A stretch of 64,000 nt of DNA. Origin: Clostridium sp. 'White wine YQ'. GTDB lineage: Bacteria > Bacillota > Clostridia > Clostridiales > Clostridiaceae. This document shows, piece after piece, positions 35,692-44,193 of the stretch. The translations under genes were made by a program, and so were the position numbers. The first letter of the stretch is position 1. Each line of letters starts with the position of its first letter. The notes beneath the pieces are model-generated. The model did no database searches and was not told the origin of the DNA. It saw only the letters and a list, made by a program, of their open reading frames with translations. The stretch covers positions 1-64,000 of the forward strand of contig NZ_JAQYUU010000009.1 of the NCBI RefSeq assembly GCF_028728205.1. The letters are read 5' to 3'.

Positions 35692-36186
35692 TTAAATTTT
35701 GAAATATTCCCTAGCCCGGTCATAAAGCTTAGTGTCATATGAAAAGTTATAGTTATTTGATTTAAATTTGTTTCTCACTCTTAGGGGAAATTTTCTCATA
35801 GAATCTGAACCAGCTGCTTCAGAGGATACATAAAAGGTCTTTAATATATAGGTATTATCTTCTTTCTTCAAATGAAGTACAGCGGGATCTATAGTTCCAG
35901 TTCCACTCTTTATTTTATTAGAATCAACGTAAAGTTCCTGACTGTAAAGCCATAGATAAACATTGATTTCACCATATTTTTCTTCAGATATAACTATAGA
36001 ATAATCACAAAATACTTTACCACCAAAGGATTTTAAACCTGCAGTAGGTTCTACGTCATTTTTAACTATATTTTCTATAACATCACTAGGTACATTAACT
36101 GTATTTAAAGAATTGTTGTATATTATCAAAGATATTATAATTACTGAAATAAATAAAGTTGTAATCATGAAAGTACGTTTTTTCAT
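35692..36186 (-). CDS. Exported or membrane-anchored protein of unknown function
   Basis: 164 residues. One hydrophobic segment (TFMITTLFISVIIISLIIY, about 4-22) after MKKR suggests a signal anchor. The remainder is a soluble domain of about 135 residues without known motifs. I chose the ATG at 36186, with a GAGGGGG site upstream; the longer frame begins in that site's 5' side. Probably cotranscribed with the lipoprotein gene that follows. Confidence 0.6.
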   Translation of the reverse strand: MKKRTFMITTLFISVIIISLIIYNNSLNTVNVPSDVIENIVKNDVEPTAGLKSFGGKVFCDYSIVISEEKYGEINVYLWLYSQELYVDSNKIKSGTGTIDPAVLHLKKEDNTYILKTFYVSSEAAGSDSMRKFPLRVRNKFKSNNYNFSYDTKLYDRAREYFKI

Positions 36187-36409
36187 ATAATGACCCCCTC
36201 TAAATAGTAACAGAATAATTATTGTTAATAGTAACATAAAAGTAAAAAATTAACTAATAATTAGTAAAGACTAATCTATATAGAGGTATTCTAATAAAAT
36301 TTGAATTAAGTATATAACATTTCTGGAAAAAAATGTTTGGGGGATGTTATAATGCAACACACTATTGTGATATAATTTCCATAATAGTTAAAATATTGAG
36401 AGGTGCTAA

Positions 36410-36700
36410 ATGAGAAGAGAACCCCTTAGTCAAGAAGAAAACTTAGAGATATTTACGGATATGCTAAAAGAACCATCCTTAAGTAGAATAAATATAAGTA
36501 AAATAACCATAGGATTAGTATTAATAATTTTAAGCCCAGTACTTGGGGTTTTACTATTTTCAAGTTATTGTGGTTTTGTAGGCTATACCATATCTACAGA
36601 TATGGGGGTAGCAGTTTTTATGTTCAGCTGTATATTAGCAGTTGCATTATTGGGACTAGCTTTAGTGTTAGTCGGAATTAGTGAAAAGTCAAAATTATGA
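36410..36700 (+). CDS. Small membrane protein, two helices
   Basis: 96 residues with two hydrophobic segments (about 33-52 and 65-90). I do not recognise the family. A GAGAGGTG site lies before the ATG, and a DUF6199-like gene follows 12 nt downstream, so the two probably form an operon. Confidence 0.6.
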   Translation: MRREPLSQEENLEIFTDMLKEPSLSRINISKITIGLVLIILSPVLGVLLFSSYCGFVGYTISTDMGVAVFMFSCILAVALLGLALVLVGISEKSKL

Positions 36701-36712
36701 TGGGGGTAAAGT

Positions 36713-36898
36713 ATGATATTTATAAAAATTATCATTAGTATAATTTTAATTATTGGAATAATTAATCCTAGACTTTCGTGGAAGATATCTGAAGGGTGGA
36801 AGTTTAAAGATGTGGAACCAAGTACATTGTATCTTATTATGACTAGAGTTATGTCTGTAGTAATGCTGATTGTTGTATGGCTTGCAATTCCTAATTAA
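36713..36898 (+). CDS. DUF6199-like small membrane protein
   Basis: 61 residues. An N-terminal helix, the motif NPRLSWKISEGWKFKDVEPS, then TLYLIMTRVMSVVMLIVV. This helix-NPxxxW-xxEGWK-helix plan is that of DUF6199 proteins, whose function is unknown. TGGGGGT precedes the ATG. Confidence 0.65.
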   Translation: MIFIKIIISIILIIGIINPRLSWKISEGWKFKDVEPSTLYLIMTRVMSVVMLIVVWLAIPN

Positions 36899-36936
36899 AA
36901 ATTCATATTAGATTAGTTAAAAGTGGAGTATAAAAA

Positions 36937-37176
36937 ATGGGTGAAATAGATAAAAGAAATAAGTTAGAGGAAGAACCTTTTAATTTTAATGTTTCAAAGG
37001 ATAATAAAGTATTTATATATTGGAGCGGGAAATTAATTAAGATTCTAAAAGGTAAAGAAAGTGAGAAATTTCTACAAAGAATAAAGAATGCTGACACGAA
37101 GGAAGCTCAATTAATTATGGCAAAAGTAACAGGAAACTTTAAACATGGTAATGAAAAATATAATAAAAAAATGTAA
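36937..37176 (+). CDS. Conserved hypothetical protein
   Basis: 79 residues, charged and soluble. The core FNVSKDNKVFIYWSGK and EKFLQRIKNA...EAQLIMAKVTGNFKHGNE looks like a small protein common in Firmicutes, of unknown function. A GGAG site lies 11 nt before the ATG. Confidence 0.65.
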   Translation: MGEIDKRNKLEEEPFNFNVSKDNKVFIYWSGKLIKILKGKESEKFLQRIKNADTKEAQLIMAKVTGNFKHGNEKYNKKM

Positions 37177-37206
37177 TATTATACACTAATTTGCGATATT
37201 TTATAT

Positions 37207-37236
37207 TTGAAAAACTAAAAAGTGCAGTGCTATAAT
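37207..37236 (+). promoter_or_regulatory. Promoter of candidate small RNA
   Basis: TTGAAA at 37207-37212, 18-nt spacer, TATAAT at 37231-37236. No protein gene follows within about 580 nt, so the transcript must be non-coding or a leader. Confidence 0.6.
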
Positions 37237-37242
37237 TTTTAT

Positions 37243-37345
37243 ATGACATTAGAATTTATGGCAGAGAAAATGGGAGAAATTTATATTTAATCAGATTTAC
37301 AAAGGTGAATAAGTTTGCAAAGGGGGCTTACTTATTCACTTTTCG
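37243..37345 (+). ncRNA. Candidate small RNA of about 100 nt
   Basis: It is bounded by a good promoter and ends in a 13-bp hairpin (AAAGGTGAATAAG / CTTATTCACTTTT). The loop contains TTTGCAAAGGGGGCTT, matching a loop found after tRNA-Arg at 34015. It also holds a 14-codon reading frame from 37243 without a ribosome binding site, which I do not believe. The T tract after the hairpin is only four bases, so read-through into the Mn riboswitch is possible. Confidence 0.45.
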
Positions 37346-37399
37346 CGTTTGAAAATACTTATTGTATATATATAAAATTTATGATAATATTTTATAGAT

Positions 37400-37498
37400 G
37401 TTAAGAGGGAGTAACTGCCTTTTTTGGTGATAAAGTCAACATACTGACCTTTGGTCTGGCTTTATCGTGGCTTATTTTAGTCAAGTGAGACTTTTAGC
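37400..37498 (+). ncRNA. yybP-ykoY manganese riboswitch
   Basis: The aptamer closes with P1, GTTAAGAG (37400-37407) pairing CTTTTAGC (37491-37498). The 5' side is followed by GGAGTAAC and the 3' side preceded by GTGAGA, the conserved features of the yybP-ykoY Mn2+ aptamer. It lies in the leader of a TMEM165/GDT1-type Mn exporter, a known regulon member of this riboswitch class. Confidence 0.8.
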
Positions 37499-37594
37499 AC
37501 GATGGTTTTATTATTAGAATTAGATACCTTTATATTAATTTACAGGTTTTTAATTCTAGTAATGAGATTTCATTGTGTTAGAGGTCTTTTTTTT
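37488..37594 (+). terminator. Riboswitch-controlled terminator
   Basis: AGACTTTTAGCAC (37488-37500), which includes the 3' strand of aptamer P1, can instead pair with GTGTTAGAGGTCT (37575-37587), directly followed by eight T. The two pairings exclude each other, so Mn2+ binding should prevent termination and switch the exporter gene on. An internal hairpin (ATTAGAATTA with its complement) brings the arms together. Confidence 0.7.
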
Positions 37595-37627
37595 AACTCT
37601 TTAGGAATTTATAATATTTTAAGGTTT

Positions 37628-37656
37628 TTGATAACATTATAAGCTTAAGATATAAT
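37628..37656 (+). promoter_or_regulatory. Second promoter upstream of the Mn exporter gene
   Basis: TTGATA at 37628-37633, 17-nt spacer, TATAAT at 37651-37656. It lies after the riboswitch terminator, so it would escape Mn2+ control. Confidence 0.6.
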
Positions 37657-37700
37657 CTAAGGATTCGCTAGATAACCTAAAGAGTAAAAAATAGAATTAG

Positions 37701-37790
37701 TCGCCTGCCAAATTTTCCTCACATGCGTTTGGAAAGGCAGATGCGAGAAAAAAATCGACGGCTCATAATCGCCTTGACGATTTTTTTATT
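37701..37790 (+). promoter_or_regulatory. Structured leader with terminator before the Mn exporter gene
   Basis: A bulged hairpin (TCGC, CTGCC and TTTCC pairing GGAAA, GGCAG and GCGA; 37701-37746) is followed at once by an intrinsic terminator: AAAAAATCG pairing CGATTTTTTT with an inner GGC/GCC pair (37748-37787). The terminator ends 31 nt before the ATG. The class of the first hairpin is unknown to me; transcripts from the second promoter would pass through both. Confidence 0.55.
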
Positions 37791-37820
37791 TTTAAATTTT
37801 AAGTTAAGAGGAGGACAAAA

Positions 37821-38525
37821 ATGGCGGAGTTTATTAAGGCTTTGTTTTTAGTTGTAGTTGCAGAAATGGGAGATAAAACTCAATTACTTGCAATGGCTAT
37901 GGCTAGCAAATACAAAGTAAAGCAAGTAATGATAGGGGTCTTAGTTGCTACTGTATTTAATCATGCCCTTGCAGTAGCAGTAGGAAGTTACATAGGTTCA
38001 TTAATACCTATGGGAATAATTAAGATGGTTGCAGCTATATCATTTTTGATATTTGGTCTTTGGACATTAAGAGGAGATAAAATAGATGAAGATGATGAGA
38101 AAAAACGTAAATTTGGCCCAATTGTAACAGTTGCAATAGCATTTTTCTTAGCAGAAATGGGAGATAAGACTCAGTTAATGACAATAGCTATAGCAGCAGA
38201 TAACAGCAATCCATTAGTTATATTAATGGGAACAACAACAGGTATGTTAATTGCTGATGGTATAGGTATTATAGGCGGAGCATGGATGTGCAGACACATA
38301 CCTGAAATATATATAAAATGGGTTGCTGGAGTTATATTTATGTTCTTCGGTACCTTAACTTTATATAACATAGCACCTGCTTGGATGATCAGCCCACTAT
38401 TTATAATTCTTTATTTCTTAGTGCTAGGAGTATTTATTTATATATTTGGAGTTAAGCTTGCATATCATGGACAAGCGTGCGATATAGTATTAGCAAATGA
38501 AAATTCAGAAGGTGAAGTAGGCTAA
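37821..38525 (+). CDS. TMEM165/GDT1 family manganese exporter
   Basis: 234 residues, six to seven membrane helices in two homologous halves. Each half has the family's ion-binding motif: AEMGDKTQLLAMAMA (about 14-28) and AEMGDKTQLMTIAIA (about 113-127). Bacterial members such as MneA export Mn2+, and the upstream Mn riboswitch supports that role here. GAGGAGGA precedes the ATG. Confidence 0.9.
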   Translation: MAEFIKALFLVVVAEMGDKTQLLAMAMASKYKVKQVMIGVLVATVFNHALAVAVGSYIGSLIPMGIIKMVAAISFLIFGLWTLRGDKIDEDDEKKRKFGPIVTVAIAFFLAEMGDKTQLMTIAIAADNSNPLVILMGTTTGMLIADGIGIIGGAWMCRHIPEIYIKWVAGVIFMFFGTLTLYNIAPAWMISPLFIILYFLVLGVFIYIFGVKLAYHGQACDIVLANENSEGEVG

Positions 38526-38548
38526 AGAATATGCCTAAGTTGATACAT

Positions 38549-38580
38549 AAGAGCCCTATTATTAGGGCTTTTATTTTTTT
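38549..38580 (+). terminator. Intrinsic terminator
   Basis: Stem AGAGCCCTA / TAGGGCTTT followed by a T-rich run. Confidence 0.88.
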
Positions 38581-38669
38581 GGCAAGAAAATATTATAGCT
38601 TCTTATAGAAAAATCCAGAATAGTAAAATATAATTAATGATAATAAGATGGATAAGAGAGGCACAAGCT

Positions 38670-39311
38670 ATGAAAATAAAGATAATAATAGCAGATGATA
38701 ATTCCTTTATAAGAGAAGGAATGAAAATAATTTTAAATACTTATGAGGAATTTGATGTAGTAGAGACGCTAAATGATGGAAAGGAAGCACTAGACTACTG
38801 CATTAATAACGAAGTGGACATTGCAATACTAGATGTTAGAATGCCTAATATGAATGGAGTAGAGGCAACAAAGCTAATTACTGAAAAGACTAAAACGAAA
38901 CCTTTAATATTAACAACTTTCGATGATGATGAGTATATACTTGAAGCCATAAAAAATGGAGCTAAAGGGTATTTACTTAAAAATAATGAGCCAGAAAGAA
39001 TCAAGGATGCCATAATAAGTGTTTATAATGGAAACAATGTTATGCAGGATGTAGTTCTTGATAAGATAAAAGAAAATTTAAAAGAGGATAAAAATGAAAA
39101 AGAAGATAAAATAGATAGAAGTTTGTTTACAGAAAGAGAGCTTGATGTTATGAGTTTAATTGCAAAGGGAAACTCAAACAAAGAGATATCAAAAACTTTA
39201 TTTATATCAGAAGGTACAGTAGCAAACTATATAACATCTATACTTAATAAAACTTCTCTAGAACATAGAACTCAGATAGCTATATATTATTTAAAAGGTA
39301 AGCTAGAATAG
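38670..39311 (+). CDS. LuxR/NarL-family response regulator
   Basis: 213 residues. A receiver domain (DDNSFIREG acidic pair, phosphorylated D in AILDVRMPNMNG near 54, K in GYLLKN) and a C-terminal LuxR helix-turn-helix (LTERELDVMSLIAKGNSNKEI pattern, about 148-208). It pairs with the histidine kinase encoded 12 nt downstream and probably controls the ABC exporter genes that follow. I chose the ATG at 38670, 8 nt after AGAGAGG, over an upstream ATG at 38637. Confidence 0.92.
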   Translation: MKIKIIIADDNSFIREGMKIILNTYEEFDVVETLNDGKEALDYCINNEVDIAILDVRMPNMNGVEATKLITEKTKTKPLILTTFDDDEYILEAIKNGAKGYLLKNNEPERIKDAIISVYNGNNVMQDVVLDKIKENLKEDKNEKEDKIDRSLFTERELDVMSLIAKGNSNKEISKTLFISEGTVANYITSILNKTSLEHRTQIAIYYLKGKLE

Positions 39312-39323
39312 CATGGTGAAGTA

Positions 39324-40427
39324 ATGGAGAAATGGATTATAGTTAATAAGTTAATTGTTATTTTATATATTATTATAGAACATATTAATTCAGGTAAAGA
39401 AAACAGGGCATTGGTAGTTTTATGGCTACTTATATATTGTTCAATAAATAGCTGCATATATATATTAAAATCAGAAAAATATAAAAAAGCATTTATTGAG
39501 ATTTCTATGGTATTTATTATTATTGGATACATATATGTAAATCCATTATTTATGGTATTTTTACCTATAAATATATATGAGTTATTAGATTATTATGTAG
39601 AAAAAAGAATTTTCTCAGTAGCGATAGCATTAGTTCCAGCACTATTTCTAGATAAGGAAATAATATCTACCTATATCCTTATATTAGGCTTTAGTTTTAT
39701 TATTTTCACCATGACAAGAAGTTACACAGAAAGATTAAATAGCTTAGAGAGTCAAGCAGATTCTATGAGGAAAGATATGCATAGACTAACAAAAAATTTT
39801 AATGAGAATAAGGAATACTTAAGGCAATCAGAGTATACTTTTAAGCTTGAGGAAAGAAACAGATTGTCTCAAGAAATACATGATAAGATAGGACATTCTA
39901 TGACTGGAGCTTTAATTCAAATGGAGGCTGCAAAGTCATTAATAGATAGAGATAAGGATAAGGCAAAAGAACTATTAACTAATTCAATAAATATATCTAA
40001 AGATGGTATAGAGGATATTAGAATAACTCTTAAAAACTTGAAGCCACCAAAAGAACAGATAGGAATAAATAGACTTAAACTTATGATAGATGAATTTATT
40101 GAGAAAAGCAGAATTAAAACCACATTAATATATAAAGGAGATATTGATAAAATATCCTATATTCAGTGGAAGATAATAATTGAGAATATATCTGAAGCCC
40201 TTACTAATTCTATGAAATATTCTAATGCAGATAATATTTTAGTAAATATTGAGGTATTAAATAAATTCATAAAAGCAGAAGTTAAAGATAATGGAGAAGG
40301 ATCGGCTCTAATCAAAAAGGGGCTAGGGATAGTTGGAATGGAAGAGAGAACTGCAACTATTGATGGTAAGATAATAGTTGATGGAAGTAATGGATTTTCA
40401 GTAACAACACTACTACCAATAAAATAG
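39324..40427 (+). CDS. Sensor histidine kinase, HisKA_3 type
   Basis: 367 residues. The N-terminal 130 residues form about five membrane helices with almost no outer loops, the plan of intramembrane-sensing kinases. A coiled coil leads to the HisKA_3 motif RLSQEIHDKIGHSM (H about 187) and a HATPase_c domain (EALTNSMKYS; DNGEGS; KGLGIVGMEER). It presumably senses a membrane-active compound handled by the downstream exporter. Confidence 0.9.
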   Translation: MEKWIIVNKLIVILYIIIEHINSGKENRALVVLWLLIYCSINSCIYILKSEKYKKAFIEISMVFIIIGYIYVNPLFMVFLPINIYELLDYYVEKRIFSVAIALVPALFLDKEIISTYILILGFSFIIFTMTRSYTERLNSLESQADSMRKDMHRLTKNFNENKEYLRQSEYTFKLEERNRLSQEIHDKIGHSMTGALIQMEAAKSLIDRDKDKAKELLTNSINISKDGIEDIRITLKNLKPPKEQIGINRLKLMIDEFIEKSRIKTTLIYKGDIDKISYIQWKIIIENISEALTNSMKYSNADNILVNIEVLNKFIKAEVKDNGEGSALIKKGLGIVGMEERTATIDGKIIVDGSNGFSVTTLLPIK

Positions 40428-40472
40428 ACCATGTAAATTCTCATATATAAAAAGTGAATATTATCATGTATG

Positions 40473-40510
40473 AAAGGTGAACTTATATACTAAATAAGCC
40501 CACCTTTTTT
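40473..40510 (+). terminator. Intrinsic terminator after the two-component genes
   Basis: AGGTG / CACCT with inner CTTAT / ATAAG, followed by six T. It separates the kinase gene from the ABC operon. Confidence 0.8.
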
Positions 40511-40559
40511 CTATATAATAAACTCATAAGTTAAATAAATGTATTTTTGAGGTGATTAA

Positions 40560-41495
40560 ATGAAGGCGTTAGAAATTAAAAATCTTACAAAGAAATATGG
40601 AGATTTTATTGCAGTAGATAATATGTCATTAACAGTAGAAGAAGGAGAGATATTTGGTTTTCTTGGTTCTAATGGAGCAGGAAAAAGTACGACTATAAAT
40701 ATGATATCTGGGCTTTTAAGAAGTAATGAAGGAAACATTAGTATACTTGGAAAAGATATTAAGAAGAATAGTAGATTTACAAAAATGAATCTAGGAATAG
40801 TTCCCCAAGATATAGCTATATATGAAGATTTAACTGCCTATGAAAATGTAAAGTTCTTTGCAGGGTTATATGGCTTAAGAGGAGAAGAACTTAAAACAAA
40901 GTCAGAAGAGGCATTAAAATTTGTTGGACTTACTGATAAGATGAAGGAATATCCAAAGAATTTTTCTGGTGGTATGAAAAGAAGACTAAACATAGCTTGT
41001 GCGCTAGCTCATAAACCAAAGCTAATAATAATGGATGAACCTACAGTTGGTATAGATCCTCAATCAAGAAACTATATCCTTGAATCAGTTAAGGAATTAA
41101 ATAGAATGGGTTGCACAATTATTTATACAAGCCACTACATGGAGGAAGTCGAAGAAATCTGCTCTAGAATCGCTATAGTTGATCATGGAAAGATAATTGC
41201 AGATGGAACAAAAGAAGAGTTAAAGCTTATAGTAACTGATACTAGTGAACACTTAATAAAAGTTAAGTCTACAGACAAATTAAAAGAAGAAGAAATAAAA
41301 AATATAAATGGAGTAAAGGCAGTAAAGGTAGAAGAGGATTCAGTAACGATTAATTCAGAAGTAGAAGTTAATAATCTAAATAAAATAATTCAATATTTTA
41401 TAAATAACGATATAGAAATAAAAAATGTTGAGACAAAGACACCTAATTTAGAAACTGTATTTTTAACGTTAACTGGAAGAACATTAAGAGATTAA
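40560..41495 (+). CDS. ABC transporter ATP-binding protein
   Basis: 311 residues. Walker A GSNGAGKSTT (about 38-47), Q-loop VPQD, signature FSGGMKRRLNIACALAH, Walker B LIIMDEPTVGID, and H-loop TSHYMEE. A C-terminal extension (about 220-311) is typical of DrrA-type drug or antibiotic exporters. GAGGTGA precedes the ATG. Two ABC-2 permease genes follow closely. Confidence 0.92.
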   Translation: MKALEIKNLTKKYGDFIAVDNMSLTVEEGEIFGFLGSNGAGKSTTINMISGLLRSNEGNISILGKDIKKNSRFTKMNLGIVPQDIAIYEDLTAYENVKFFAGLYGLRGEELKTKSEEALKFVGLTDKMKEYPKNFSGGMKRRLNIACALAHKPKLIIMDEPTVGIDPQSRNYILESVKELNRMGCTIIYTSHYMEEVEEICSRIAIVDHGKIIADGTKEELKLIVTDTSEHLIKVKSTDKLKEEEIKNINGVKAVKVEEDSVTINSEVEVNNLNKIIQYFINNDIEIKNVETKTPNLETVFLTLTGRTLRD

Positions 41496-41512
41496 TATAG
41501 GAGGAAGAAAAA

Positions 41513-42655
41513 GTGAACATTATAAATATTGCTCTTAAGGAGCTGAAATCTACTTTAAGAGATACTAGAACTCTTGTATTTATGCTAGCTTTTCCAATAA
41601 TATTGATCTTAATATTAGGTACAGCATTATCAGGATCTAGTGAGTTTAGCAGCGATAAGTCATCTATTTCACTAGATAAGATAAGTGTTGTATATAAGGA
41701 TAATAGTGATGGAGAATTTACTAAATACTTTGATGAATTTGTGAAACAAGCTGAAAAGGAAGGCATAAAGTTTGAGAAAACAAATGATGAAGCAGGCGCG
41801 AAAAATCAAGTTGAAAAACGAAAATACCAAGGGTTTATTGAAGTAAATAACGATAGTGTTAAGTTAGATGAAAATAATAGGACTTCAATAGAAGGCAACA
41901 TCGTAGAAGGAATGCTAAAAGGCTTTATTGATAAATATAAATTAGTTTCTGAAGTAGTAAAAGTTAAACCTCAAGGGATTGGAATAGTTATAAGTGATAA
42001 TAGTGAAGGTAGCTATATTAAAGAAACTTCACTAAATTCAAAAAGCGCCCCAGGAGCTATAGATTATTATTCAATAGCAATGACAACTATGATAGGACTA
42101 TATGGAGCAATCTCAGCTTGTTTCTTAATAAGAGGAGAGAGAATGAATAAAACAGACACTAGGCTCATTGCGGCACCTGTAAGAAAAAGTGAGATATTAA
42201 TAGGAAAAGTTCTTGGAGGGATAGGGGCTAATTTACTTTGTGTACTTGTAGTTATGCTAGTAAGTAAATATGCATTTAAGGCAAATTGGGGTTCAAATAT
42301 AGGATTAGTTATATTAGTTCTTTTAACTGAAGTTATATTAGCTACAAGTTTTGGACTTGGAGTAAGTTATATGACTAAAAAGCCAGAAGCGCCTAGAGCA
42401 ATTGTTATGCTAGTAGTACAAGTATCCTCGTTCTTGGGAGGAGCATATTTCCCAATTACATCAGAAAATAGCACTGGAATTTTAAACTTTTTAGTAAAGT
42501 TATCTCCACTTTCTTGGAATAATGAAGCAATAAATAAGCTAATCTATACCTCAGATAGTTATGCTGTTATACCATCAATAGTTATAAATATGGTAGTAGC
42601 ATGTTTGTTTTTAGTAATATCCGGAGTAATAGCTGGAAGAAGGGAGGCTCTTTAA
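41513..42655 (+). CDS. ABC-2 type permease
   Basis: 380 residues: one N-terminal helix (VFMLAFPIILILILGTAL), a large outer domain (about 40-175), then five C-terminal helices, the YhfK/DrrB-like ABC-2 plan. The start is a GTG at 41513 with AGGAGGA upstream. It probably forms a heterodimer with the next gene's product. Confidence 0.88.
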   Translation: MNIINIALKELKSTLRDTRTLVFMLAFPIILILILGTALSGSSEFSSDKSSISLDKISVVYKDNSDGEFTKYFDEFVKQAEKEGIKFEKTNDEAGAKNQVEKRKYQGFIEVNNDSVKLDENNRTSIEGNIVEGMLKGFIDKYKLVSEVVKVKPQGIGIVISDNSEGSYIKETSLNSKSAPGAIDYYSIAMTTMIGLYGAISACFLIRGERMNKTDTRLIAAPVRKSEILIGKVLGGIGANLLCVLVVMLVSKYAFKANWGSNIGLVILVLLTEVILATSFGLGVSYMTKKPEAPRAIVMLVVQVSSFLGGAYFPITSENSTGILNFLVKLSPLSWNNEAINKLIYTSDSYAVIPSIVINMVVACLFLVISGVIAGRREAL

Positions 42656-42656
42656 G

Positions 42657-43802
42657 ATGAAAGATATATTATGGTTAGTTAAAAATGGATTAAAGGTCAC
42701 CTTTAGAAAAAAATCTAATATCTTCTTATATATAATTGCTCCTTTGATTGGAATATTAATATCCCTAGTCGTTTATAGTGGAAGTGGTGATAATAATTTA
42801 AGAGTCGGAGTTTTAAATAAGGATAGTAATTATATAGCTAAAGATGCTGTTGATTATATGCAAAAATCAGGAAACTTTAAGATAGAAAATATAGATGAAG
42901 GGGATATAAATGACAAAGTAACCTCAGGAAAGCTAGACTGTGTGGTAATAATTACAGATGGATTTTCTAAAAGTGTAGAAAGTGGAAATCCAAGTAATAT
43001 AGAAGTTACTTCAATAAAAGGAGCGCAGGCAACTGCCTATGTTAAGTCGTATCTATATAATTATATAAATAACATCAGTGATATAAGCAAGGTATCAGCT
43101 GGAGATAAGGAAACCTTCCAAAAGATTTATACAAACTATAGAAGTAATGATTTTAATTTATCAGTAAATACCTTAAAGGATACTTCAAAATCTAAGGCCA
43201 TGACAGCACAATCAATAGGATTTTTAATTATGATAGTGCTTATGTCAGCAGGAAATTTATCAGAAGTAATAATTAAAGAAAAGCAAAACAGAACCTATTT
43301 TAGAATATCTAGTGCACCAATAAATTCTAGAAAATATATAATGGCAAATGTTTTCTTAAGCATGATCATTGTAACCATTGAAATAATTTTAACCTTACTT
43401 GTTTTAACTCAGGTGGTGAAGATAGATATAGGAATGCCATTTATACAAATGTTTGGAATGCTATTCTTATTTGGATTTGTAGCAGTAGGCTTCTCGCTAC
43501 TTACTGTTTCTTTTGCAAAGAGTACAAGTGGAGTTGGAGCAATGCAAAACCTTTTAATAACGCCTACATGTTTACTTTCGGGATGTTTCTTCCCAATAGA
43601 TATTATGCCAAAATATATTCAAAAAATATCAGATTTTATGCCACAAAAGTGGATATTAACTGGACTAAGCAGCCTTCAGGATGGAAACAGTATTTCAAGC
43701 ATATACATGAATATATTAATAATAATAGCCTTTGCAGTAGCTTTCTTCTTAATTGCAATATACAAGTTCTATAGCAATGATGATATAAGAAATTTAGCAT
43801 AG
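42657..43802 (+). CDS. ABC-2 type permease
   Basis: 381 residues with the same plan as its neighbour: one N-terminal helix, outer domain (about 40-180), five C-terminal helices including GCFFPIDIMPKYIQKISDFMP. It begins 1 nt after the preceding stop, with AGGGAGG inside the end of that gene. The mobile island begins 24 nt after its stop. Confidence 0.88.
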   Translation: MKDILWLVKNGLKVTFRKKSNIFLYIIAPLIGILISLVVYSGSGDNNLRVGVLNKDSNYIAKDAVDYMQKSGNFKIENIDEGDINDKVTSGKLDCVVIITDGFSKSVESGNPSNIEVTSIKGAQATAYVKSYLYNYINNISDISKVSAGDKETFQKIYTNYRSNDFNLSVNTLKDTSKSKAMTAQSIGFLIMIVLMSAGNLSEVIIKEKQNRTYFRISSAPINSRKYIMANVFLSMIIVTIEIILTLLVLTQVVKIDIGMPFIQMFGMLFLFGFVAVGFSLLTVSFAKSTSGVGAMQNLLITPTCLLSGCFFPIDIMPKYIQKISDFMPQKWILTGLSSLQDGNSISSIYMNILIIIAFAVAFFLIAIYKFYSNDDIRNLA

Positions 43803-43811
43803 TTTTATATT

Positions 43812-43826
43812 AAAAAGAGTTTTAAG
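43812..43826 (+). terminator. Left half of a terminator split by the island
   Basis: AAAAAGAGTTTTAAG is the perfect reverse complement of CTTAAAACTCTTTTT at 50965-50979, which is followed by CTTTTTT. Together they would make a 15-bp terminator stem for the ABC operon. The 7.1-kb island lies between the two arms. Confidence 0.8.
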
Positions 43827-43834
43827 TATTTTGA

Positions 43835-43860
43835 ATATAGGGTGAAAAGTATAATCAAGC
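43835..43860 (+). repeat. Left terminal inverted repeat of the island
   Basis: ATATAGGGTGAAAA followed by TATAATCAAGC. It matches, in reverse complement, the right end at 50929-50956 (ATATAGGGTAAAA then TTATAATCAAAC), with a few mismatches and a 2-3 nt spacing difference. Confidence 0.75.
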
Positions 43861-43890
43861 GAAACTAAACCTTATATCTAAAGGCTTTAA

Positions 43891-43926
43891 GTTTGATTAT
43901 ATATAATCAAACCTTATAATCAAACT
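43891..43926. repeat. Left subterminal recombinase-site-like repeats
   Basis: A perfect 22-bp palindrome at 43891-43912 made of GTTTGATTATA and its complement, followed by another TATAATCAAAC at 43916-43926. The same 11-mer occurs at 50834 and 50929 at the other end, and nearly at 43850. Confidence 0.75.
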
Positions 43927-43993
43927 TTTCATTTATAACGCAATAGCAGCTACATTCACCAATGGAATCACTCATAAAATCACAGCAAATAAT

Positions 43994-44031
43994 AAAAAGG
44001 CAGAATCACCTCTCAGTGGTCTGCCTTTTCT
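43994..44031 (+). terminator. Terminator-like hairpin inside the island
   Basis: AAAAAGGCAG / CTGCCTTTT with an inner CAC/GTG pair. With A- and T-rich arms it could stop transcription on either strand, for instance that of abiH on the minus strand. Confidence 0.65.
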
Positions 44032-44067
44032 AATTTAGCTCGTATAAAAAGAAGATTGTTCATTACC

Positions 44068-44172
44068 GTATCGCATTCAAGAAGTTCCTAAAAGTAGCCA
44101 GACTTGGCTTGATGAAGGAATGTGCTTTGGCGCTCTTCTTAAGCTAAAGAGAACTTGAATGTTTTGTTAGAC
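44068..44172 (+). other. attC-like folded site A, downstream of abiH
   Basis: CATTCAAG (44074-44081) pairs CTTGAATG (44154-44161), and the right edge is GTTAGAC (44166-44172), matching the integron R' core GTTRRRY. On the minus strand it starts GTCTAACAAAACATTCAAG, very like the start of the classic aadA attC. The opposite core on the left is degenerate, so the site may be inactive or only resemble attC. Confidence 0.4.
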
Positions 44173-44193
44173 GATGTAATTAACGGCAGTGCG

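Noticed and set aside
37243..37290. A 14-codon reading frame just after a promoter
   Set aside because: It has no ribosome binding site and begins at the predicted transcription start; a non-coding RNA is simpler.
43943..44036. A reading frame with a transposase-like phrase (FTNGIT) at the left end of the island
   Set aside because: It has no start or ribosome binding site, resembles transposase C-termini only over a few residues, and overlaps a clear hairpin.
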